64,000 bases of DNA from an uncultured Desulfosarcina sp. (GCF_963668215.1 NZ_OY764190.1:5704001-5768000), one strand, 5' to 3'. Positions 34,810 through 43,982 are shown, numbered from the stretch's first letter. Notes: generated by a model not told the origin, from the letters alone. A program made the numbers and translations.

Positions 34810-34977
34810 GGGCCGCCTCTCTTTGCAAATGAGGCTGTTCTATCGAATATTTCGACATTTTCAAAGTTTTTTCTTTTCAGCCACCGGGTTCTGGGATACC
34901 TTTTTTCAAACGGTAACAATGATTTTTGCATGTTGTTATGCCACGATGGGGTTGAATCGCCCGCAGGAGTCCTTCGG

Positions 34978-36993
34978 ATGAAACCGCAGCGCCGTTTAAA
35001 GCACCTCGCCATGCCCGGCGGGGGTTTGCACTTCGACCAGGCGGTCGGCTTGACCCTGGAGACCCCCTCGGCCGGCCATCGTCCGCTTCAGGATGTACTG
35101 AAGGAAAGAGAACTTCAGCTGTCCGCCATCATTCAGGCCTTCGACGGCTTCGTCTTCATCTGCACCCGCGACTACCGCCTGGAGTTCATGAACGACCGGC
35201 TGATCCGTCGAACCGGCTTCAACGGCATCGGCCACCCCTGTTACAAGGTGCTGCACAATCAGGATCGGGTATGCCCCTGGTGCCGCAACGAGCGCATATT
35301 TACCGGTGATACCGTTCACTGGGAGGTGAAAAGCCCCAAGGACCAGCGCTGGTATTACGTCATCGACACGCCCATTTTTCACGCCGATGGAACCGTTTCC
35401 AAATTCGGCATGATGATCGACATTCACCGGAGAAAGGCCGACGAACAGGAACTGGAGCAGAACCGTCGCAATCTGGAAGAAATCGTTCGCTCTCGAACCC
35501 GGGACCTGACCCTGATCAACCAGCATCTTCTGGACGAGATCGAGGAGCGTAAAAAGGTCGAGAAATCATTGCGGGAAAGCCAGGCGCGGCATCGCATCAT
35601 CTTCGACGGCTCCAGGGATGCCATCTTTATCAGCGCCGCCGACGGCAGCATCCTGATCTTCAACCGCAGCGCCGCGCAATTGACCGGCTACACCCCGGAA
35701 GAGCTTCGCAAACTCAAGATCTTCGATCTTTACGCCAAGGTGGACCCCAACCGCCACAGCAATTTTTTCAAGCGTATCTGGACCGGCCTGTCCATCTCCG
35801 GCGAGACCGGAATCGCCCGCAAGGACGGCCGCATGATCTACGCCGAATTCAGCAGCCGCAAAATCGTAATCGGCGGGCGGGCCTGTGCCCACACCATTGT
35901 CAGGGATATCACCGCCCGCAAGAAGTCAGAGGCCGCCCTGCGCCGCAGCGAGGCCAAGTACCGGGAGCTGGTGCAGAACACCAACAGCATGATCGTTCGC
36001 TTCGATCCCATGGGCCGCATTACGTTTTTCAACGAATACGCCCGAAACTTTTTCGGATTTCCCGGACGCGAAATCATCGGCCGCAACATCCTGGGCGCCA
36101 TCATCCCGTGGCGCTCGTCTTCGGGACGGGATTACCGCTCCCTGATCATGGACTTTCTCAAGCATCCCGACCATTACCCCACCAATGAGATCGAAAACAT
36201 CCGTCGGGACGGAACACGGGCCTGGATTGCCTGGACCAACAAGACGGTGCGCGACAAAAACGGGCGGGTTGTCGAGATTCTGAGCGTCGGCGTCGATGTG
36301 ACCCAGCGCAAACAGGCCCAGGAACAGGTGCAGTTTCTCACCCATCAGCTGATCAAAGCCCAGGAGAACGAGCGCCTCAAAATATCCAGGGATCTTCACG
36401 ACCACATCGCCCAGGATCTCTCCACCTTGAAAATCAGCCTGGAAACCCTGTTCCGGGACCAGCCCGCGGAGATCCGATCCAAAGTGGACAAGCTCTCCGG
36501 CATCCTGCAGCGCTCCATTGCGTCGGTCCGGGACATGGCCTACGACCTGCGCCCCCCAGGATTGGATCAACTGGGTCTGGTCCGGACCTTGTACCTCTAT
36601 TGCGAGGAGTTCTCCAAATCGAGCCCGGTGGAGATCGATTTCGCCTCCGCCGGCGTGGACGGGTTGAGCCTTGAATACGAAACGGAGATCAACATCTACC
36701 GCCTGATCCAGGAGGCCCTGAACAACATCAAGCGCCACGCCGATGCCGATCAGGCCACGATCCGGCTGGTGGCCTCGTCGCCCAACATCGTAATTCGCAT
36801 CAAGGACAACGGCAGGGGATTCGACGTCAACCACCGCCGCAAACAGGCGTTGAAGGAAAAACGCATGGGGCTGCAGAGCATGGTGGAGCGGGTCCGCCTG
36901 CTGGAAGGAAAGATCGACATCCAGTCCCGGCCCGGCAAGGGCAGCTACATTCGGATAGAAATTCCCGTCAAGGAGAAATCCAGTGTCTTCTAA
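34978..36993 (+). CDS. Multi-PAS sensor kinase of the NarX/LuxR-partner type
   Basis: A 671-residue cytosolic kinase. PAS 1 (about 42-160) carries C88, C99 and C102 in HPCYKVLHNQDRVCPWCRN. PAS 2 (about 200-315) and PAS 3 (about 325-450) follow. The HisKA_3 dimerisation helix has H474 (ISRDLHDHIAQDLSTLK), and the ATPase has RLIQEALNNIKRHADA and IKDNGRGFD. HisKA_3 kinases pair with NarL-type regulators, and one begins 11 bp inside its 3' end. ATG 34978 with AGGAG nine bases upstream is chosen; a much longer frame upstream would overlap the minus-strand gene and has no domain structure. Confidence 0.9.
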   Translation: MKPQRRLKHLAMPGGGLHFDQAVGLTLETPSAGHRPLQDVLKERELQLSAIIQAFDGFVFICTRDYRLEFMNDRLIRRTGFNGIGHPCYKVLHNQDRVCPWCRNERIFTGDTVHWEVKSPKDQRWYYVIDTPIFHADGTVSKFGMMIDIHRRKADEQELEQNRRNLEEIVRSRTRDLTLINQHLLDEIEERKKVEKSLRESQARHRIIFDGSRDAIFISAADGSILIFNRSAAQLTGYTPEELRKLKIFDLYAKVDPNRHSNFFKRIWTGLSISGETGIARKDGRMIYAEFSSRKIVIGGRACAHTIVRDITARKKSEAALRRSEAKYRELVQNTNSMIVRFDPMGRITFFNEYARNFFGFPGREIIGRNILGAIIPWRSSSGRDYRSLIMDFLKHPDHYPTNEIENIRRDGTRAWIAWTNKTVRDKNGRVVEILSVGVDVTQRKQAQEQVQFLTHQLIKAQENERLKISRDLHDHIAQDLSTLKISLETLFRDQPAEIRSKVDKLSGILQRSIASVRDMAYDLRPPGLDQLGLVRTLYLYCEEFSKSSPVEIDFASAGVDGLSLEYETEINIYRLIQEALNNIKRHADADQATIRLVASSPNIVIRIKDNGRGFDVNHRRKQALKEKRMGLQSMVERVRLLEGKIDIQSRPGKGSYIRIEIPVKEKSSVF

Positions 36994-37660
36994 AAAGAGT
37001 GTTCTGATCGTCGACGACCACCCGCTTTTCCGGGAAGGTCTCAAGTCCATCATCGCCGGGGACCGGTATTTCACCGTGGCAGGCGAAGCCGGCGACGCCC
37101 GCAACGGCTACGCGATGGCCACAAAAATCCGGCCGGACGTCGTCCTCGTCGATATCTCCCTGCCCGACGAAAGCGGCATGCAGCTGACCCGGCGGATTCG
37201 AAAGGCACTGCCCTCCACCAGGGTCATGATCATCAGCATGCACTCCAAGATCGATTATATCGTGGAAGCTTTCCAGGCCGGCGCAACGGGCTACGTGGTC
37301 AAGGACTCGGCCGCCAGCCGCCTGATCCAGGGATTGCATGCCGTCACCGGAGGCGAGTACTTTCTGGACAGCTCCATCTCCCACGAAGTGGTGGAGCGCC
37401 TGATGAAATCCCCGGTACGCGAAGCGCGGGTAAGCGACAGCGACTACGGGCGTTTGACCCCCAGGGAGCAGGAGATCATGCGCATGCTGGCCGAGGGGAT
37501 TTCAAAAACGGATATCGCCGACCGTCTGTGCATCAGCGTGAAAACCGTCGAAAATCATCGCTCCAACATCATGAAGAAGCTGGATCTTCACAGCACCATG
37601 GATCTGGTGCGATATGCCGCCAAACTGGGGCTGATCGATGTCGATCTATGGAAAGAGTAG
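36983..37660 (+). CDS. NarL/LuxR family response regulator
   Basis: A 225-residue regulator. The receiver domain has LIVDDHPLFREGL, the phosphoacceptor D57 (VVLVDISLPDESG) and Lys in GYVVKDSAA. The C-terminal LuxR-type helix-turn-helix is typical (LTPREQEIMRMLAEGISKTD, CISVKTVENHRSNIMKKLDL). It overlaps the kinase gene by 11 bp, so the two are a translationally coupled cognate pair. Targets are unknown. A palindromic repeat starts 8 bp after its stop and may end the transcript. Confidence 0.95.
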   Translation: MSSKKSVLIVDDHPLFREGLKSIIAGDRYFTVAGEAGDARNGYAMATKIRPDVVLVDISLPDESGMQLTRRIRKALPSTRVMIISMHSKIDYIVEAFQAGATGYVVKDSAASRLIQGLHAVTGGEYFLDSSISHEVVERLMKSPVREARVSDSDYGRLTPREQEIMRMLAEGISKTDIADRLCISVKTVENHRSNIMKKLDLHSTMDLVRYAAKLGLIDVDLWKE

Positions 37661-37668
37661 CCAATCTT

Positions 37669-37792
37669 GACGACTTCGTAAAAAAACCGATATCTTCGTT
37701 ACGCGTATCCCTCGTCACTGCGGAGTACCCCAACGTACGCCTCATTCCTCGGGATACGCAAGCCTTGATCTCGGATTTTTTACGAAGTCGTC
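37669..37792. repeat. 124-bp palindromic repeat GACGACTTCGTAAAAAA...
   Basis: The arms GACGACTTCGTAAAAAA (37669-37685) and TTTTTTACGAAGTCGTC (37776-37792) are perfect. Inside, GCGTATCCC pairs with GGGATACGC, and AGTAC with GTAC-GC, so the whole element can form one long nested hairpin. The end of the right arm could work as a terminator for the regulator gene. Confidence 0.85.
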
Positions 37793-38047
37793 TGCAAAGC
37801 AACTTTTATAAACGCATCCCCCACATCTTGTGAGCGTTTCGATTCCCTTCCCCAATTCTTCTCGCAAATCGGGATTTTCTCCCGGGAGCCGGTAAAAATA
37901 CCTATAAAAATGAGGTGCTTCCCTATAGACTTTTTGTTTTCTGCCGATAATATGGCTAAAGCAGAGAAAAGCCCGTTGCCCCTATGGGGTGGGCAATGAG
38001 CCGATTCTGCCAACATGGCAACGCAGACGCCAGGAAAGGAGAGCACC
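37793..38047. other. Non-coding gap, no gene seen
   Basis: Between the palindrome and the small CxxC protein gene. It is AT-rich for this window. I see no coding frame or clear RNA structure beyond a probable leader with AAGGAG for the next gene. Confidence 0.5.
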
Positions 38048-38248
38048 ATGATATCTTCTCCGTGTAAGAATTGCGAAAGAAGGAACGACCCGAAAGACGA
38101 ATGCCTGAAGAATTGCAAGATTCTTCACGACGTCCAGGAGTTTCACCTGATGACCGCAAAAAGCATCTGCTACAGCGCCATCGACTGCACCGAGGAAAGC
38201 CGTTACCAGGTCAAATCGCCGTCTGCAGCCATGATGAGCCCTTTTTAA
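38048..38248 (+). CDS. Small Cys-rich protein (66 aa)
   Basis: It starts MISSPCKNCERRNDPKDECL and contains six Cys: CKNC, then ECLKNC, then C-x5-C near the middle (SICYSAIDC). The pairs suggest a small zinc- or Fe-S-binding fold, but no family is named with confidence. AAGGAG stands before ATG 38048; an in-frame start at 38015 is less likely. It is followed 19 bp later by another small Cys-containing gene. Confidence 0.65.
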   Translation: MISSPCKNCERRNDPKDECLKNCKILHDVQEFHLMTAKSICYSAIDCTEESRYQVKSPSAAMMSPF

Positions 38249-38267
38249 AAAAAAGCGAGCGACATCG

Positions 38268-38597
38268 ATGACAGATCGATTCCGGTCCGCGGCTCCCGGC
38301 GAACCCACACCGCATTCGCCCGGCCGCTCGTCCCCCGAGGTTCACGGAAACGACATGAAAACCCGGCCCGATTCAAAGGATCAGGTTGACATCATCGCCA
38401 TGGTACGGAGTCTTCAACGCACCGCCGGTTTGAACGACTGTTTTCGAAGGGGCCGGGCCGATTGCGACGACATCCAGTGCCACTGGCGTGGCTATTGTCT
38501 GGGAGGGTTGCCGGGCCAGGAAGAATCGGCCAATGGTTCAACCATCAGGCAGCCGGAAAAACGCTCAGGCGAAAGCTTCGATTTTCACAAAAAATGA
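38268..38597 (+). CDS. Small protein with C-x7-C-x4-C-x5-C pattern (109 aa)
   Basis: The C-terminal half holds LNDCFRRGRADCDDIQCHWRG and YCLGG, a cluster of four Cys that looks like a small metal or disulfide module. The first 29 residues are low-complexity, and an internal ATG at 38355 may be the true start (GGAAACGAC before it). It lies directly after another Cys-rich small gene. It overlaps the 3' end of the helicase gene on the other strand by 13 bp. Function unknown. Confidence 0.55.
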   Translation: MTDRFRSAAPGEPTPHSPGRSSPEVHGNDMKTRPDSKDQVDIIAMVRSLQRTAGLNDCFRRGRADCDDIQCHWRGYCLGGLPGQEESANGSTIRQPEKRSGESFDFHKK

Positions 38598-40927
38598 GTC
38601 CAGAACCGTTTCAGGCGCTTTTCCAACTGTCCGGAGGAGCGGCACCTGCCCGTCTGCCAATGGTCTGGCAGCAGCCTTCGATAGCCGGCGTCGCTAAATC
38701 GCCGGTCCACGAGCAGTAAACATCCCCGGTCCCGGCTGGTCCGGATAACCCTGCCGGCGGCCTGCAAAACCCGATTGATTCCCGGATAGCGGTAGGCGTA
38801 ATCGAACCCTGCCCCCATTTCGTCGAAATGCCTGCGAATCAAATCCCTTTCCGGACAAATGGCCGGCAACCCCACCCCGACGATGACAGCGCCGCTGAGC
38901 CGTTCGCCCACCAAATCCACACCTTCTCCGAATACGCCTCCCATGACGGCAAAACCCACCAGGGTGTCGCGGTTTTCTGCCGAAAAACGGTCCAGGAACC
39001 GGGCCCGCTCGGCGTCATCCATCTCCGGCGACTGAATCGCAACCTGAACCATTTTTTCCAGCATTTCAAAGCGTTCGACCACCATGGCCATATAGGCATA
39101 AGAAGGGAAAAAGCACAGGTAGTTGCCTTTCCTGCCGGCAACGAATGTCCGGATGAGTTCGGCGATGGGATCGACGCTTTTTTTGCGCTGAGCATAAATG
39201 GTGGAAACACCGTCGGCAACCAGCACTTGCAGGTTGTTGCGGGGAAAAGGGGAACCGATGCCCAATTTGGCGGCGTCGGCGTCGCAGCCGAGAATTTCCT
39301 GGAAATAGCCCGGCGGCGTGAGCGTGGCCGAAAAGAAAACCGCCCCCCGACCGCGCTGCAGCGCGGATTTCAACTGCTTCGACGGGTCCAGGCAGAACAG
39401 CTTGGTCTCCAGATTCTTGCCTGCCGCCGTGTAGCAGGACACATAACAGTCGTCGTAGCGCTCCAGCACCCGGCAGAAAGCGCCGGCCGCAAAGTAAATT
39501 TCCAGGAGAAGCTCCCGCCAGGGGGCCGGCCGGTTCTTGGCCAGCCAGCGTTCCGATATCCGTAAAAAGGCGCGCAGCAACGGCTCCAACCCTTCGGGAG
39601 GGAAGGTGTCGGATCGAAATTCTCCGCAGGACGCCGCCTGTTTGCGGGCCGCCAGCATCCAGGTGTTGATCTTGCCCACAGCCCGGTACACGGCCGGCAG
39701 ATCGGCTTTCACCGCCCGCCTGAGTTCCAGAAACACGGATTTACTCAGTGTGGCAGAGAACATCTCGCGGGACCGGTCCACCAGGTTGTGGGCCTCGTCC
39801 ACCAGAAAGGCATAGGCGCCGCTCTCCTCGTCGAAAAAGCGCCGGAGATAGACCCGCGGATCGAAGGCGTAATTGTAATCGCAGACGATGCAATCGGCCC
39901 AGCAGGCCAGTTCCAGGGAAAGTTCGAAGGGGCACACCCGGCGGTCCCGGGCAACGGCCTCGATGGCCTCCCGGTCGAGGTTGTCGTGGGCAAAGGCATC
40001 CTGCAGGGCATCGGGCAGACGGTCGAAATGGCCCTTGGCGTACTCGCACAGATCCGGGCTGCAGGCGGCTTCGGGGCAAAAACAGATGTGATCTTTGGCG
40101 GTCAGGCAGACCCGCTTGAGCCGAAGCCCCTTTCCCTGAAGCAGGTTCAAGGCCCCCACGGCGGCGGCTTTGCCGGTGTTGCGGGCCGTGAGAAAAAAGA
40201 TCCGGTCGGTGTCGCCGCTTCCAATGGTCTTGATCGCCGGGAACAGCGCCGCCATGGTTTTTCCGATTCCGGTGGCGGCCTGGATCAGGGCCTGGCCGCC
40301 GTCCCGCAAGGTCCGATACACCGTCACGGCCATGGTCCGCTGGCCGGTGCGATAAGACGCGAAGGGAAAATCGAGTTCATCGATGGTGGTGTTGCGAAGC
40401 TGCCGCCATCGAACCTGGGTCGTGGCCCAGGCGAGATATCCGTCGATCAGGTCTTTAAAGAAGGATTCCAGTTCGCCCAGCGTAAACGTCTCCTCCCGTT
40501 CCAATGTTTTTTTGCTGTCCACATTACAGTAAGTCAGCCGGACGCCCACTTTTTCAAGTTTCCGTTCACGGGCCAACAGATACGCATAGGCTTTGGCCTG
40601 GCCCCAATGGCAGGGGTCGGACCGATCTTCGAGATCGGCCAGTTCCCGGGTGGTGGACTTGATCTCTTCGACAACGGCGCCTCCCTCTTCTTCGAAAACC
40701 CCGTCGATCCGCCCGCCGACCGCCAGCACCAGCTGTTCGGTTTCCACCTCCAGGGAAACCGGTACCTCGGCCTGGTAGCCCGCCGGGCGCCGTCGCTGAA
40801 TCTCCCGATGGATGCGGATACCGTCAAGGGATCGCCCCGGAGAGGAAAAGCGAACGTCCAGATCGCCGCTGCGCAGCACCGACGCCACCAACGTTGTTAC
40901 GGCGATTGGATGTCTTTCTTTCAACAT
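38585..40927 (-). CDS. XPD/DinG-family helicase with N-terminal PD-(D/E)XK nuclease domain
   Basis: A 780-residue fusion. Residues 1-165 resemble a RecB/Cas4-like nuclease: D75 (GGRIDGVFEE), E88-x-K90 (VVEEIKSTT) and the QAKAYAYLLA helix. The helicase follows: Q-motif region FPFASYRTGQR, Walker A QAATGIGKTMAAL (216-228), a Cys cluster (C282/C284, C289, C294, C332) that could ligate the XPD-type 4Fe-4S cluster, the DEAH box LVDEAHN (376-382), and C-terminal motifs including GGVFGEGVDLVGERL and QAAGRVIRTSRD. It would unwind DNA 5' to 3' and may cut it. It stands alone, divergent from an aldo/keto reductase gene. Confidence 0.88.
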   Translation of the reverse strand: MLKERHPIAVTTLVASVLRSGDLDVRFSSPGRSLDGIRIHREIQRRRPAGYQAEVPVSLEVETEQLVLAVGGRIDGVFEEEGGAVVEEIKSTTRELADLEDRSDPCHWGQAKAYAYLLARERKLEKVGVRLTYCNVDSKKTLEREETFTLGELESFFKDLIDGYLAWATTQVRWRQLRNTTIDELDFPFASYRTGQRTMAVTVYRTLRDGGQALIQAATGIGKTMAALFPAIKTIGSGDTDRIFFLTARNTGKAAAVGALNLLQGKGLRLKRVCLTAKDHICFCPEAACSPDLCEYAKGHFDRLPDALQDAFAHDNLDREAIEAVARDRRVCPFELSLELACWADCIVCDYNYAFDPRVYLRRFFDEESGAYAFLVDEAHNLVDRSREMFSATLSKSVFLELRRAVKADLPAVYRAVGKINTWMLAARKQAASCGEFRSDTFPPEGLEPLLRAFLRISERWLAKNRPAPWRELLLEIYFAAGAFCRVLERYDDCYVSCYTAAGKNLETKLFCLDPSKQLKSALQRGRGAVFFSATLTPPGYFQEILGCDADAAKLGIGSPFPRNNLQVLVADGVSTIYAQRKKSVDPIAELIRTFVAGRKGNYLCFFPSYAYMAMVVERFEMLEKMVQVAIQSPEMDDAERARFLDRFSAENRDTLVGFAVMGGVFGEGVDLVGERLSGAVIVGVGLPAICPERDLIRRHFDEMGAGFDYAYRYPGINRVLQAAGRVIRTSRDRGCLLLVDRRFSDAGYRRLLPDHWQTGRCRSSGQLEKRLKRFWTHFL

Positions 40928-41081
40928 CTCTTTCCTTGGCTCTTTCCTTTCGCGACCCGATTGGGCTTGCCATGAAGCAAAACGGGCACTACTGTATGGA
41001 CCGAATTCGCTGCGGTCAAGCCGACAAACCGGTACGGCCCCACAAAAAGAGAATACCGATTGTTAATCAAGGAGAAGCGCC

Positions 41082-42041
41082 ATGCAATCACGCCCGCTGG
41101 GAAAAACCGACATTCACCTGTCAGCGATCATCATGGGCACCTGGCAGACCGGCAAATCCATGTGGACCGGAATCGACGACGCCCAGAGCGAAAAAGCGGT
41201 CCGGGCCGCCATGGACGCCGGCATCACCACCTTCGATACGGCCGAAGTATACGGCAACGGGCACTCGGAAAAGGTCCTGGGCAAGGCCATCGGCAGCCGC
41301 CGCGGCGAAGTGCAGATCCTTTCCAAGGTCTTTTCCAACCACCTCAAGTACGACCAGGTGGTGGGGGCCTGCAGCCGTTCGCTTAAAAACCTGGGGACCG
41401 ACTATCTGGACCTTTATCAGATCCACTGGCCTCCGGGATCTTTCGGCGCCAAACCGGTGCCCATGGAAGAAACCATGCGGGCGTTGACGGATCTCAAGGA
41501 TCAGGGGAAAATCCGCGCCATCGGCGTGTCCAATTTCTCTTTGGATCAGCTCAAGACCATATCCGAAATCGGTCCCATTGAAAGTCTCCAGCCGCCCTAT
41601 TCCCTGCTCTGGCGGCATGTGGAACCCGACACGCTGGCCTGGTGCCGGGACAACCAGGTGACTGTTCTGGCCTACTCGCCCATGGCCCAGGGACTGCTCA
41701 CCGGCAAATTCGGCCCCGACCACCGCTTTGAAAAAGGCGATCACCGCAGCGGCAACCGCCTGTTCCAGTCCGATGTCTATCCCCACGTGCTAACGGCGCT
41801 GGACGCACTGCGCCCCATGGCCGAGGGAAAAGGCATCACCATGGCCCAGTTGGCCCTGGCCTGGGTGATCGCCAAACCCGGGGTCTGTGCCATTGCCGGC
41901 GCCCGCAATGCCGCCCAATCGGCCGACAATGCGTTAGCGGCTGATGTGCAGTTGACCGAGGACGAACTGGAGGCCATGGACCGCATCAGCCGCCCGGTTG
42001 TCGATCGCATCGACGACAACCCGGTCCAATGGAAATGGTAG
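41082..42041 (+). CDS. Aldo/keto reductase
   Basis: A 319-residue NAD(P)H-dependent oxidoreductase of the AKR superfamily, a cytosolic TIM barrel. The catalytic region is visible: FDTAEVYGNGHSE (Asp and Tyr), the DLYQIHWP strand (His), the GVSNF strand, and the cofactor-binding C-terminal part (AIAGARNAAQSADNALA). The general group (YghZ/perakine-reductase-like) acts on carbonyls of small aldehydes; the substrate is unknown. ATG 41082 follows AAGGAGAAGCGCC. The rhomboid gene starts 21 bp downstream, so they are probably co-transcribed. Confidence 0.93.
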   Translation: MQSRPLGKTDIHLSAIIMGTWQTGKSMWTGIDDAQSEKAVRAAMDAGITTFDTAEVYGNGHSEKVLGKAIGSRRGEVQILSKVFSNHLKYDQVVGACSRSLKNLGTDYLDLYQIHWPPGSFGAKPVPMEETMRALTDLKDQGKIRAIGVSNFSLDQLKTISEIGPIESLQPPYSLLWRHVEPDTLAWCRDNQVTVLAYSPMAQGLLTGKFGPDHRFEKGDHRSGNRLFQSDVYPHVLTALDALRPMAEGKGITMAQLALAWVIAKPGVCAIAGARNAAQSADNALAADVQLTEDELEAMDRISRPVVDRIDDNPVQWKW

Positions 42042-42062
42042 GCGGGCGGAAAGCGACGAACC

Positions 42063-42905
42063 ATGAATAACCCCGTCTCATCCAAAAGACCGCTGCTGTG
42101 CCCCCGCTGCCGGAAGCTGGTCAGTGCCGACGAAAGCCACTGTCCCTATTGCGGATTGACCGCGCCGGGGTCCCGCTGGAGACACGGATTGGGGACATCC
42201 CTTCTGATGGACGGCGACCGCCTGGTCCGGGCCATCCTGGTCGCCAACATCGTATTGTACCTGCTCACCCTGATGCTGAGCGGCCGTGGCATGCACCTGA
42301 GCGCCAACCCCCTGGCATTTCTGGCCCCAACCTCCAACGGACTGTTGGCTCTGGGCGCCACCGGAACCATCCCCATCGACGGCTACCACCGCTGGTGGAC
42401 ACTGATTGCGGCCTCCTATCTCCATGGTGGTCTGCTGCACATCCTGTTCAACATGCTGGCCCTTCGCCAGATCGCTCCGTTTATCGTCCAGACCTACGGC
42501 ACCCATCGCATGCTGGTCCTTTACACCCTCACCGGAGCAGCCGGATTCCTGCTTTCCTATCTGGCCGGGGTCCGCTTTACCATCGGAGCTTCGGCCGCCA
42601 TATGCGGGCTCATAGGAGCGGCCCTGTACTACGGCAAAAGCCGCGGCGGTCTATATGGCCAGGCGGTCTACCGCCAGGTGGGCGGCTGGGCTTTGGGCAT
42701 CATCCTTTTCGGTTTTATCGTTCCGGGAATCAATAACTGGGCCCACGGCGGCGGCATGGCGGCCGGCATCCTTCTGGGACTGTCCTTGGGGTATCGGGAG
42801 CGCAGCCGTGAAACCGCAGTTCACCGCTGGCTGGGCATCCTGTGTTTGTATGGCACCCTTTTCGTTCTGGCATGGGCTGTCTTTGGCGCTCTGGTTCCCG
42901 GGTAG
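42063..42905 (+). CDS. Rhomboid-family intramembrane serine protease with N-terminal zinc ribbon
   Basis: A 280-residue membrane protease. An N-terminal zinc ribbon (C13, C16, C27, C30; LLCPRCRK, HCPYCG) precedes six or seven hydrophobic segments. Active-site residues are S177 in IGASAAICGL and H228 in NNWAHGGG. An HGGLLHILFN loop (121-130) supplies the oxyanion-region His/Asn. The usual GxSG is GASA here, a variation at the residue after the nucleophile. It would cut transmembrane helices of unknown substrates. Confidence 0.9.
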   Translation: MNNPVSSKRPLLCPRCRKLVSADESHCPYCGLTAPGSRWRHGLGTSLLMDGDRLVRAILVANIVLYLLTLMLSGRGMHLSANPLAFLAPTSNGLLALGATGTIPIDGYHRWWTLIAASYLHGGLLHILFNMLALRQIAPFIVQTYGTHRMLVLYTLTGAAGFLLSYLAGVRFTIGASAAICGLIGAALYYGKSRGGLYGQAVYRQVGGWALGIILFGFIVPGINNWAHGGGMAAGILLGLSLGYRERSRETAVHRWLGILCLYGTLFVLAWAVFGALVPG

Positions 42906-42938
42906 CGCGATCGAATCACCGCTTGCATCCGGCCGCCA

Positions 42939-43982
42939 CTACCAGAATTTCCGGGCCAGCCGTGCGGTTTCTTCCGGAGCCGTGAAAGTGGCCATGTCCC
43001 CCAGCATCACCTCGAAACCGGTGTGATCGCTTCTCACCCATGGAGCATAATTGGACCGCACCACCATCACGGCCCTGAGTTCCAGGGCGCTGTTTTCCCG
43101 CTCCACGCTCAATAGACCGAAGTTGTACCCGTTGCGGTGCAGGCTGCGATAAAGTTTTTGAATCCGTATCATTCCGGCCGCCAGGTGGTGCCAGACGTCC
43201 TCCTCAAGGGCCAGCAGGGATGTTTTTCCGGGGCAGAGAGCCCAGATTTCGAAGAATCCCTCGGGCGCGAAGGCGGCCACCCAGGTCCAGGGACCGGTAT
43301 GGCCGATCACGCGCTCGCCGGCAGCCGTCTCCCGATCGACATACTCGTCGAACAGTCCCCGCCCGGTATCCCGGCGATGGGCAAGAGCACGGTCAGCCAG
43401 GAACCGGTGGTGGTTGGAAGCCACGGCGTCGGCCTGCACCTGGAGGTGGGGATGGACCAGAGAGCCTCCGGCCGACGGCAAATGGTTCTGGGTGATGGCC
43501 ATGAAAACCGCCGACGGATCATGCCGCTTGACCCGCCTCAAATAATCGGCGCAGTTGACCAGACAATCCGCATAGCGCTCTTCGTCGGCCGTACCGATCT
43601 CCACATAATGGCTGCCGTCGAACAGGCTGACCGCCGACCAGACCCCGTAGGGAAACAGGTTGGGAAACAGCAGGGATTGCCCTCGAGCCATCCGTCCGTC
43701 CGGGTGAATCTCGGGGATCAACCGTGGGGTGCGCGCCAGCACCTGTGGCCGGCAAAAAGGACAGCGCTCCTTTTGACCGGCATCCGGTGGAGGAGGCGGC
43801 AGGCTATCCGTCCCTGTCTCGGTTTCATTGACCCGGCTGAAGGCGATACGGCTGGTTCGACCGGTGACGGGATTTTTGCGGATTTGAATGCTGCGTTCGG
43901 CAGATTCCCCGGACGGCTCCAGAAGGCTGGCCCGAACGGTCTCAATGGCAAACCAGTCATCGACAACGCTGTTTTTCCCCAC
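42939..43982 (-). CDS. GalT-like nucleotidyl transferase (HIT superfamily)
   Basis: A 347-residue protein with the galactose-1-phosphate uridylyltransferase layout. The zinc-type pair is CPFC (QKERCPFCRPQ), the active-site motif is GGSLVHPHLQVQAD (HxHxQ; the first His would be nucleotidylated), and a C-terminal segment ends YAPWVRSDHTGFEVMLGD. No galactose genes are nearby, so the sugar substrate may differ; it could belong to the loosely related DUF4921/ADP-sugar group. It is convergent to the rhomboid gene. Confidence 0.8.
   Translation of the reverse strand: MGKNSVVDDWFAIETVRASLLEPSGESAERSIQIRKNPVTGRTSRIAFSRVNETETGTDSLPPPPPDAGQKERCPFCRPQVLARTPRLIPEIHPDGRMARGQSLLFPNLFPYGVWSAVSLFDGSHYVEIGTADEERYADCLVNCADYLRRVKRHDPSAVFMAITQNHLPSAGGSLVHPHLQVQADAVASNHHRFLADRALAHRRDTGRGLFDEYVDRETAAGERVIGHTGPWTWVAAFAPEGFFEIWALCPGKTSLLALEEDVWHHLAAGMIRIQKLYRSLHRNGYNFGLLSVERENSALELRAVMVVRSNYAPWVRSDHTGFEVMLGDMATFTAPEETARLARKFW

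Noticed and set aside
34354..34977. Long N-terminal extension of the NarX-type kinase frame
   Set aside because: It overlaps a minus-strand gene, has no domain, and a good ribosome site precedes ATG 34978.
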